From the NCBI GenBank assembly GCA_037952775.1, contig JBANAY010000003.1, positions 28,086,001 to 28,150,000 of the forward strand: a DNA stretch of 64,000 nt. Direction: 5' to 3'. Positions 1 through 9,132 of the stretch are shown piece after piece (the stretch's first letter is position 1; the number at the start of each line of letters is the position of its first letter). The notes below the pieces were generated by a model. The model was not told where the DNA came from and ran no database searches. It saw only the letters and a list, made by a program, of their open reading frames with translations. Origin of the DNA: Clonostachys chloroleuca (taxonomy: Eukaryota > Ascomycota > Sordariomycetes > Hypocreales > Bionectriaceae). Made by a program: the position numbers and the translations under genes.

Positions 1-1825
1 GATCCAGCCGTTTAGGTAAAAGACCAGCCCAAATGCAAACATGTTCTTGATAAAGTTCATGACGCCGATCGCCTCACTGGCATGGTCACGGTGGCAGTCG
101 ACGACGTACGTGATGACACCGGTAGCGCCGAGCTGGATGCCAAGGTTGATCATACCAAGGCACACCACAACGGGGACGGGCCATGGGTCTTTGGCGTAGC
201 TCGACTGTCCCCAAGCGAAGAATCCCGCTCCAGTGAAGGCAAGGTACGCGGCCATAATAGGGAGACGGAACTCTGGCTCTGTTACCGATATCAGATTAGC
301 TGCAATTTCCGTCGCCGAATCACGGGGCCATACCGTAGATACCACCATTCCGTTTTGCTAGGCTAGTTCCAAGCCAGTCGGTCAAAGGCCCGGCAATCAC
401 CATTCCCAGAACAGAGGCGATAAAGGAGGAGGCATTGATGGCTCCTACCGCAGTGACGGAGAAGTTGTATGGTTGGGCGGAGAAGATTTGGGAGAGACTG
501 ATGGAGATGCCAACAAGCCACGAAATGCAGATGGAGAAAAGAATCGAACCCCAGAAGACTGGCAGTGACACAACCATGATAAAAGGCTGAAATAAATGTT
601 TCCAGAACGAAGCGTCGCTCTTGTAGCCGCTGTATGGCGTGAGGGATTTGGCCCAGGATTGGGGATGGATCGAAGCCTGATCAATATCGTCCGCGACTTG
701 GCCGGATTCTTTGGCGGCGTCATCTACCTCTTCAACGGTGGACTTGATTTCTGAGCCTTCTTTGCCTTTCGAGGACTACGGCCGTTTCGCCATTGTTCAG
801 TAAATCTGACCTTTGCTGAAGTACGCTTGATGTCAACTCACCTTAGTCTGCGAGCTCGGGGCTGTCTGTGTGTGGCGAGCAAAGGCTGTCTCCGGCATCC
901 AAAAGATTGCCATAATCAGATGAACACCGAAAGCGCCACCCATGGCGTACAAGGTAGCGCGAAATCCTGCATATTCAATGATTGGTCCACCTTCAAGAGA
1001 TATCATAAGTTAGCTATCAAGAGGAATAGCGGTGGACTGATGTCGACTGACTGATGACAGAAGCTAAGTTAATACCGCCCAGGACGGAGGTTGAAAAGTG
1101 AAGAACGAAAGCCCCTCTCGTGGACAAACCTATAGTGCAAGGCGAGTTAGTTAATGACCGTTGCTACGCGTGGTGGGCATATATGTGGAGGGCGCAGGGA
1201 ACTCACCAGACGTCAGCAATGGAGGCGGGCACAAGGGCCTCAAGGGGGGCCATGCAGAAACCAGTAAACAACCTCGAGACAAAGAGAGAAATGAGGGACT
1301 TGGATGCAGCAGCCCAAAAGCAAGTGACCATCAATCCGAGGGTTGTAAACAGATAGATTGGTCGTTTTCCGTACTTGACGGCCAAGCTGTTCCAAAACAG
1401 ACTCCCGAGTCCGATGCAGCCGATTAGCCCTCCTTGCATCCCAATGTTCCAAATCGTGAGGGAAACCTCAAACTGCTGCGAGAGCTGGACGAACGCGGGG
1501 CCCAGGATTGGACCAACAGCTGTTTATCTCTTGTTAGAAGTCGGAAGAGACGGAGGAGGACCACGGTGTTTACCTCCCACGGCGCCGCAGCCGAACATGA
1601 AGGACATAGTGAAGAGCTCCTTCTTCCGGCGGGGCCAATTATAAGGATCGTTGGGATCGTCCGAAGGCTGTGGGACAAGGATGATGCCACTCTTTGGGTC
1701 TCGCTTGAGGTTGGCGCGAAGGGGGTGGCATGATCGTGGTCGTCCGGTGTCGCGTGCAGCTCGTTCAGAGTAGCCGTCCCCGGGACATGCTCGAGCTTGG
1801 TGTATTCAAGAACCCCCAAGCCCAT
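1..1825 (-). pseudogene. MFS transporter (DHA1-like), frameshifted, runs off the left edge
   Basis: A major facilitator of the fungal drug/polyamine antiporter type. I rebuilt six exons on the minus strand: 1574-1825, 1207-1519, 1052-1129, 842-990, 335-775 and 1-278 (unfinished), with introns of 54-77 bp, several with visible branch sites. Seen: the motif FVHERGF after transmembrane segment 4-5, WNSLAVKYGKRPIYL (the MFS loop 2-3 signature), a long charged central loop, and EPEFRLPIMAAYLAFTGAGF in the second half. Two lesions break the frame. In exon 1 the G run at 1721-1725 (read as C on the coding strand) is one base short for the reading frame, and in exon 3 near 1083-1092 the frame moves by one (one extra or two missing bases). 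Without them the protein would be continuous to the window edge. A base-calling error could explain the first lesion. The second is not a simple homopolymer change. Confidence 0.82.
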
Positions 1826-2498
1826 GGTGGCAAAGATATCAAACCTTGTCGTTGTTCAAGATGGTATTTATCGGAAGACTAGATTCGTACAGTGCGTGCT
1901 GATCAGTAGGAGTTGAACGGGGTTGCATTTCATATTTATATTCAATACCTTGGTCAATAGGCATAGGACATGACAGGTGAATCGGAATTCCCCATCCGGG
2001 TCTCCAACCGAGTTTGCAGACGCGGCATGTACGGGGTAATAGAATGGGGAAAAGCTGGGGTAGAAATGGGGGCGCGGCATCATCTGGGGTGAGTGGAACC
2101 ATCGCGAGGTATTCTACGATATGCTATGCTACTACGGAGAGGGGAAAGCGAAACCGTAATTCACGGTGATTACCAAGTTTCTCGTCAGCTGTTCTGGAGT
2201 TTCACCCCGCATTCGAGAGTTACCAAGACAAGGATATTCCCCTCATACTGACTCGCGTAGATATCCTATTGCATCCTCAACAGAGGATAACGTGCTGCTT
2301 GTCAATTAAAAAATCCATCTTCCTAGCACACCACGTCAAAGACCTCTATTAACGGCTGCTCTTGCGGAATATTTCTCTCAGCTTTCATCTTTTTCCTACG
2401 TTCGTCAAGGTCGTTATCACCACAGACAATAGCCATTACTTTTGCGTACTGCCATGTGAATATGATGAATAAAATTACAGCACAAGCTGAGTAGCTAC
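1826..2498. other. Intergenic: 5' side of the MFS gene and 3' side of the SDR gene
   Basis: 673 bp between the start of the MFS gene and the stop of the SDR gene. The short open frames here have no family resemblance. It should hold the MFS promoter, but I see no clear TATA box or operator. Confidence 0.5.
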
Positions 2499-3533
2499 CT
2501 AATGGGCCCAACTCGTCTCTCCGTTGTGCAAGTACGCCTGCCCCAGCTTCAATACTCTGCTGTTCTCCTCTCCAAGCCACTCGGGCTCCAAAGACTGAAG
2601 GCGATCCTCAATTTCATACGACTCTCCGCCACCAACGAACATTATTTTCCCGTGGAAGGGGAGCTTGATCCCTTGGTGATTCTTTTGAGGTTGCGCCCTG
2701 TTTGCAGTCGCGCAAATTAGAATGGCCCTGGCAACATCTGCGGGTTCGTTGACCGGCAGCTTGCGTTCAAGCCATCCTTTCTCGATGCCTTTGGTCATTC
2801 CTGTCCCTGCTTGTAGTCAGCACATGTTTCCAGCAAGAAGCCTCAGTTAGATGGATACTCACGAGTCATCCAGGGACAAACTACATTGATTTGGATCCCT
2901 TCTGGGGCATTTATTCGAAGGCCTCTCAAAACTCCAATCACCCCGTGCTTGCTGGCCACATACGGGGTCAAGTAAGCCGTCTCCTTGAACCCTGCGATGC
3001 TGCTAGTCATGATGAGGTCGCCTCCACCGCTCTTCCGCAAGTAGTGCAGTCCAATTCTCGCCGTGAACATGACTCCAACAAGGTTGATGTCCACTTCCCG
3101 CATCGACGGCTCGACCTCGATGTCGTCGCTATCGTCAAAGCAGTCACTATAGCCGACGATAGCAGCATTTGCGACGACGACGTGGATGTTGCCAAATCTG
3201 TTATGTGCTTCCTTGAAGAGGGAGAGCTGATCTTTATAAGACGCAGTGTTGCAGCGGACAAATACGCATCGCGAGTCGAGGCTCTTTTGTAAACTCTCAC
3301 CTGCCTCCACTGCGACGTCGCCAATTACCACATTGGCACCGTGCTCTGCGGGTTCTCTTAGTATTTCTCTTCAAGTATTGTGCTACAGGGGAAAAAGGGG
3401 GGAGGAAGACAATTTCCATACGGTGAGCTTCAATGGCAACTTCTCTCCCGATCCCAATTGCACCACCGGTAATAACCATCGTAACACCCTTCAAGGCCAA
3501 AAAGGCCTCCGGGTTGGCGATTATATGTGTCAT
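2499..3533 (-). CDS. Short-chain dehydrogenase/reductase (SDR), paralogue A
   Basis: NAD(P)-dependent oxidoreductase of the classical SDR fold, predicted cytosolic; substrate unknown. Exons 3422-3533, 2863-3345 and 2499-2806; introns 3346-3421 (with TACTAAG branch) and 2807-2862; 300 aa. Seen in order: the cofactor motif TGGAIGIG near residue 20, the VVVANAA motif, the catalytic Ser in IMTSSIAG, and the YVASK Tyr/Lys pair. The C-terminus ends with a long tail containing GKIMFVGGGESYEIED and LEPEWLGEENS, which is closely echoed in the neighbouring SDR at 3830-4767. It resembles the 15-hydroxyprostaglandin-dehydrogenase-like SDRs common in fungal accessory clusters. The two SDR genes diverge from a 296-bp spacer, so they may be co-regulated. 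The frame is intact, unlike the MFS gene next to it. Confidence 0.88.
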
Positions 3534-3829
3534 TGTGTTTAAATCTCACGGTGGCTAGCAACGTATTGTGAAATGGTTGCGTATGTAGTTTAACTCGAGA
3601 AGACATAAAGATTCCGGTAGGTCAATCTTATCAACGACCCGTGCAGCATCCGGGGACCCATTGCAGGACGCGGCATCAGTGGGGGAGTGTCTTCCGCGTG
3701 GAGAAACCGCTTGGCAATCGCTCATAATAAAGGGCCAATCCGGTAGCCAGCAATGCTATCCCGACTGCGGATAGCAAACAGCCCTCCATAACCGGCATCT
3801 ACTAGTCTCAATTTGCCCTTGCCTAACAT
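3534..3829. promoter_or_regulatory. Shared divergent promoter region of the two SDR genes
   Basis: A 296-bp spacer separates the start codons of two oppositely oriented SDR genes, so both promoters must lie here. Its short length makes coordinated expression plausible. I see no firm TATA box or named operator; the assignment rests on layout only. Confidence 0.5.
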
Positions 3830-4767
3830 TTGCTAGACATGGAGTTCTTAATCGACACCAAGACCTTGACTGGTCTGAAGGATAAGGTTGTCTTCATCAC
3901 TGGAGGTGCCAAAGGGCTAGGGCTGGCAGCCGCCACTCAATTCGTGGAACTGGGTTCCAAGGTGGTCATTGCCGATTTACAACCACCATCCAGGCCCCTT
4001 GAGGGTTCCATCTATTCCTACTGCGATGTAACGAAGTGGCCCACGCTCCTCTCAGCCATGCAGGAGACAGTCCGACTTCACGGATCACTGGACGTCGTGG
4101 TTGCCAATGCCGGAATTGGTGAAGTCGAGGATGTCTTCTTTGACGCCATGGACGAATTCACAGGAGAGCTACAGGAGCCGAAGCTATCCGTCATAGACGT
4201 GAACCTGAAGGGTGTCATAAATACAGTGAAGATAGGCATCCACCACATGCGGAAGCAGCCAGGTGGCGGCGCCATCATAATGACATCGTCCTCTGCCGGA
4301 TACCTAGGAGAAAAACTGATACCGGCATATAACGCCGCTAAGCATGGGGTACGTTTAAGCTGCAACAGCTTTCCTTGGCCGTTGAAACGCCAGTATACTA
4401 AAAATAGAAATGATAAAAGGTCGTGGGCTTGATGAGATCCCTGAGAGCAACCACGGAGAAGTTCAACATTACCGTGAACGTGGTGGCGCCATGGATGGCC
4501 GAGTCAAATCTTATCCAGGATCGAATCCGGCAGGTTCTGAAGGAAAACCATGTTGAAATAACTAATGCCAGCAACGTTGGGAAAGCCATGGCCTACCTTG
4601 CTTGCAGAGGGTTGAATGGGAAGACAGTCTTTGTCGGCAGGAATCACTTTACTGAGCTAGAAGACAAGATTTCCGAGCTTGAGCCTCAGTGGCTCGGCCG
4701 GGAGAATTCCAAAGCGTGGCGGTCAACGAACCAAAGCAACTATTTCTACAATCAGAGCCGTTTATAG
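3830..4767 (+). CDS. Short-chain dehydrogenase/reductase (SDR), paralogue B
   Basis: Classical SDR oxidoreductase. Exons 3830-4348 and 4420-4767; intron 4349-4419 with a CTAA branch region; 288 aa from the first ATG, or 285 aa from the ATG at 3839, which may be the better start because the alignable N-terminus begins there. Seen: cofactor motif TGGAKGLG, VVVANAG, IIMTSSSAG with the catalytic Ser, and YNAAK with the Tyr/Lys pair. The tail GKTVFVGRNHFTELEDKISE followed by LEPQWLGRENSKAW matches the tail of the divergent SDR at 2499-3533, so the two are likely paralogues from an old duplication. Substrate unknown. Its 3' end converges on the transcription-factor remnant, whose stop lies 125 bp away. 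Confidence 0.88.
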
Positions 4768-4891
4768 ATATGAATCCGGCAAACCACAGTTCTCCCTGGA
4801 ACACAGGAGAGAAAAGTACGACACATGCACACCTCGACGGATGGTATTCTAGGCTTCTCTATTTATATAGAAAAGGTATTATCTTTGAGCT

Positions 4892-5555
4892 CTATCCCTC
4901 TTGTCTGTTTGGTTGCCTGACTGTCTTCCCTAACGCCTCCATGTTCTGCATCAGCTTAAGCGTCAAATGAGCCATCTCTGCATTCCAAAAATTCTTCTGC
5001 ACAACACTGACAATGACCCAGAGCACGGTAGCTGGATGTTCGAGGAAGACAGCCTCAGACCCGGAGGTTGCTCCATCGTGCCCTTCCCCCGGCTGCTGCG
5101 GATGCAGGTCCTGCCACCTCCACGCTCGACGAAGCGCCGTAATCTGATTGTCTCCTCAGGTTCACCCAGGTAAACGGCTGGTTCAGCAGCAACCACAGTA
5201 TGAACGCGGTCACTCCGTCCGTCAGCACGCCCATACGCCAGCAGCCCGTACACCCACAGCGCAAGACTCGCGTAGTAGACCATTATAGCCACGGAGCCCT
5301 GTATCGAGCCTGGAGGGAGGGACTGCGATTCGCACAATGCTGCATGATGCACCGCTTTCCGGGCTTCTTCTGTCCCGACCCATTCACGGACGGAGGGAAA
5401 CACTGCGCGAGCGCGGGCTGGGCCCTGCATGCCTGCAAAGGCCTGGACGTCATCAAAAGCTTAAAGGCTTCCGCACACATGGCGGCTGGTTGGCCTGGAT
5501 CACTCGGACTCGGATTTGGAGAAAAAGGCTGCTGATTTCCCTCGTTCATCAACAC
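4892..5555 (-). pseudogene. Remnant of a fungal transcription factor (C-terminal part)
   Basis: Only the end of a fungal-specific transcription factor is recognisable. Segments such as VFPSVREWVGTEEARKAVHH, YYASLALWVYGLLAYGRA and EETIRLRRFVERGGG match the usual C-terminal region of the C2H2/Zn2Cys6 regulators. The final part, EAVFLEHPATVLWVIVSVVQ to NMEALGKTVRQPNRQEG (stop 4892-4894), lies in another frame. Adding one base to the C run at 5086-5090 (G on the coding strand) joins the two. Upstream, the recognisable sequence KAFDDVQAFAGMQGPARARA is cut by a stop, and beyond about 5555 there is no DNA-binding domain. I read it as a truncated, non-functional relic. It could once have regulated the SDR/MFS genes beside it, but that is inference. 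Confidence 0.7.
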
Positions 5556-5835
5556 CTCTTCGTCCTACCGCAGCATTTTCTTGGCAGCTCGATCCCGCAA
5601 TTTCAACTAAATGCACCCCGCGAAGTCATACAAGTCTCCAAGATCCTCCAAGATCATCCTGGGGCCCCGCATGTCAGTGGAAGTCCGAGGAGATGGGTAT
5701 GAACGCTATTCTACCGACGACCGAGCCACGATCTTCAAACACACAGGTCTCTAACACATAAAAAGCCAAGCCTGCCGCGCCTTGTTAATCCATTCAACAT
5801 ACTCTCAACGAGCTTACCAACAATAGGTACTCACC

Positions 5836-7017
5836 ATGCGGTTCACTCAGCTTACTTTGACCCTCGTCACCGCCTTGGCGGCTGAAGGCGCACCACCCGC
5901 CAACAGCAACAGGGCTACCTATCTCGACTGGTCTACTTTCAAAGCCAATGGTGTCAATCTCGGCGGATGGCTTCATCAGGAGCAGGCCATCGACCCCGTC
6001 TGGTGGGACGCCAACGGAGGTGCTGGTCTTCTCGACGAATGGGACTGGTGCGCCAACCTTGGTAGCTAATGTGGCCCTCGCCTCGAATAGCGGTACGCCT
6101 CGTTCATCACTACCGCAGATATCGACAAGATGGCCGCCGCCGGAATCAACGTGCTGCGGATTCCGACGGGCTACAACGCCTGGGTTCATGTTCCCGGTTC
6201 GCCCCTTTACACAGGCTCGCAGACGCGATTCCTGCGGACCATCTCCGACTATGCTATCCGGCGGTACGGCATACACATCATCATCAACATCCACTCCCTT
6301 CCCGGTGGTGTCAACAATCTCGGTCTCGGCGGACGAGAGGGCCATCATGATTGGTTCAACAACCAGACAGCCCTGGACTATTCATACAAGACTGTCGATG
6401 CCGCCATAAAGTTCATTGAAGAGTCGGATTTCCCTGATAAGTTCACGCTGCAGCCTCTCAATGAGCCCGTCGACAACCCTGCTGCGTTCGGCTTCCCCGA
6501 TGCCCTAACAGACGCAGGTGCGGCTTGGGTTCTGTCCTATTTCCGCGGCGTGCTCGCACGAGTGCAGGCAACCAATGCAAAGATACCCGTCATGCTGCAG
6601 GGCTCCTTCAGACCCGCTTCCTTCTGGTCACCCGACTTCGTGGATACGGACAACATTGTCTTCGACGTGCACAACTACTACTTTGCCGGGCGCCCGACCA
6701 CCTCGGCCAACCTTCCCAAGTTCCTCTGCCAGGACGCATAGAACGCAGTTGACGATCGCTTCCCCGTCTTCGTGGGTGAGTGGTCCATCGAGGCTGCGTC
6801 CAACAACACGCTGGCCAGTAGACCTCGGAACTTGAACACTGGCTTGAAAGTATGGGCCCAGTATACGCGTGGCAGCAGCTTCTGGACCTGGAAAGTTCGC
6901 GGCAATGTCCCAGTGAATGGTGAGGGTACGCAGGCCAAACACTGGAATTACGAGGAGTATGTAGATGTCGGTTTCATTGACGCGGGGACAGGTCAGGAGT
7001 GTACTGCCACTACCTGA
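5836..7017 (+). pseudogene. GH5 exo-beta-1,3-glucanase-like gene with three in-frame stops
   Basis: Secreted glycoside hydrolase family 5 enzyme of the fungal exo-1,3-beta-glucanase type, 393 codons in one continuous frame. Seen: an N-terminal signal peptide (MRFTQLTLTLVTALAA), GVNLGGWL, NVLRIPTGYNAW, IHSLPGG, the acid/base Glu in LQPLNEP, VFDVHNYYF, and the nucleophile Glu in FVGEWS. The frame contains TAA at 6067-6069, TAG at 6088-6090 and TAG at 6739-6741, with homologous sequence continuing in the same frame across each. No plausible intron removes them: the only GT..AG span over the first two is 29 nt and would shift the frame. All catalytic motifs are still present, so inactivation looks recent. 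Each stop is one C-to-T change from a Gln codon. The family usually has Gln at the first site; the others are inferred. Confidence 0.85.
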
Positions 7018-9132
7018 GCCTAGGCAGACAGAGCAGAACCAGGAGATAATCAGCGGATAGTCCTTAACACAAGATAAACACAACTCTTCCCTGGAACAAT
7101 TGTGCCCCTTTCGGCGTTACTAGTGTTAAATCGTGGAGCATACAGACTCGCTCTTCCAACTCGTAGGAAAATATGGCAAAACTGCTAAATTGAATCACTA
7201 AGATTCCTCTCCTTCACTCTACAATAACCTGGATCCGAAAAAAACCCGCTCAACGGTACGCCTTCCGTGGTGATGAACGGAAGCCGCACTCCGGAAGCAG
7301 GATTCCGGAAGCGGGAGTTCGGAAGCGGGCGGCTGCTGTTGAATTTGCTAAGCTACCGCCACGGCTGGCCACCATCATCTCCAGAAACAAGCAATAAGCG
7401 AGAGAAAGCCCAGCTAATTATTCTTCGGAACTCGTGGGGTATGAATCTCCATACATGTGCACGTGTACACTGATGGCAGGTAGGCTGAGCCGTTGGGGTA
7501 ATGTCACAAGTGAGCATCCGGAGCTTGCCTTACTCAGGCAACAGCGGAGGCTTCGGTTCTCTCTGCTTGCCCTCTTTGTCACTTATCTTGTCTTCTTGCT
7601 CTAGCAGATGTCTCTTCACTTCTCTTTCAGCTTGGCTGCATCTTCCCGTAGGGCGCTGATAATCAGTTCGAATAAAACGCCACTCCTCATCAACGCTCGA
7701 GACACCAACTCGCGAGTTTGGTTCGTTCTTGATTATCGCATATCGTGCCTGCATTTGTTTGCAATAGTAATAATTCTTAGTCTTCCAAGTTTTACAAGCT
7801 CCAGACCGGTGCAGGCGGGTTGTATGTTGACAGTCCAACTGTATGGCAGATCAGGGAGCCAGTCCAGTTTCATGCGAACTTTCAAGGGTAATTTTACAAT
7901 TTTTTTTTAAAATGCAGTCACTCCGAGACATCTATCACGTCTTGTTTAATCATTTTCTCACAATGATAAATCTAGTACGTGTAGAAGGAAAAACATAAAA
8001 TGATCTCTCAGTCCCCAAATTCATTGGGCTTTTGGATTAACCCTTGATTGTAAGCTACCCTAGAAGAAGCATTGTAACTCTAGCATTGCAATATATTTCC
8101 TTCTTTCAAGAAGATCTATTTCAGCACGGATTTGCCATTGATACAAAGCTGTTATAAATCAGATAGCTGATGGCAGGAGTCGTTTTATTGTAGGCTCATT
8201 ACGAATAAGTCAAATCTCGAGCAAGGATGTAGGACTATTGTTCATTCCAAACATTGTGCCATTTGTCGTTATGACAAGAACTTTAATTGATATCTGGTAA
8301 TCCACGCCAGTTCCCTCCCCAAAGATCACGGAGACATCCTGAAGGTGGCACACAACTTTCAGACTGCATTGGAGTTAGTACACTTGTTTATGTTGATACC
8401 GAGGGAGAGGCTTCGCAATGTAAATATCCAACTCAAAAGAAATCGAAGTACAGGATATCGGACAGCAAAGCAATGTGATCTTTTATGCTGTCTGTGCATA
8501 TGGGAGAGTTTGAGTATAAAGTTTAAAGTAACAATAGAAGATACCAGAACCTGACTTCTCAACACAATGAATACGAGAGTTTTAAAAAAAGCCTAGAACA
8601 AGTAGGGTACCTGCTTTATCAATATTAGCAGCCGCTTATATATGCATTAGCAGTTCTCGGTCCATAACGGTGGCACTGACATGAAGAGAGGAAGGGACCA
8701 GAGAAGATAGCTTCAATAGAAATGCTTTAAGCATTTCAGAACACAGGGAAAGAGAACAAAATGGGAGATAGTGTCTGAAGGCACCCGCTGTGAAATTACT
8801 CCAAGACATTATGAACCACCTTCCGCGATTGGGGAGGCGCTCAAACCAAGCTAGCCAGTGCAGGAGGCTTGGTATCTTGTAGCCCAGATGTAACTTCTGT
8901 CCTTGTCTTGGCCTAATTTCAGAATTTCAATTTATGCTATGAGACATTAAGGCTATCGGACCAACAACAAAGAATATCTGACAGGTCCAGAGAAGTAAAC
9001 AATGAACAATATTCATTGGCAAAAAAGACCACCAGCATGCCTGACTACACCAATTCCGGGTAACAAATTATCATTAAGTGGACAACTTCCTCATCGGTAC
9101 AATTAAACAGAAATTCGTTTCTCGTATCAAGC
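7018..9132. other. Gene-free, AT-rich stretch with minor repeats
   Basis: About 2.1 kb without a supported gene. Open frames here are short, overlap on both strands and have no motifs. It holds a short 14-bp tandem repeat (7278-7333, listed separately) and a 19-bp palindrome at 8718-8736 (arms GAAATGCTT/AAGCATTTC). Confidence 0.55.
7278..7333. repeat. Four-copy imperfect 14-bp tandem repeat
   Basis: CGGAAGC recurs exactly every 14 bp at 7278, 7292, 7306 and 7320, each followed by a variable seven-base G/C-rich segment. It lies downstream of the GH5 pseudogene. No function is evident. Confidence 0.7.

Noticed and set aside
6062..6090. A 29-nt GT...AG span covering the first two GH5 stops
   Set aside because: Below intron size limits, not a multiple of three, and removing it puts the rest of the enzyme out of frame. 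It also leaves the third stop.
5836..7017. Stop-codon reassignment (TAA/TAG as Gln) instead of a pseudogene
   Set aside because: Other genes in the window end normally at TAA and TAG with no homology beyond, so the standard code is in use.
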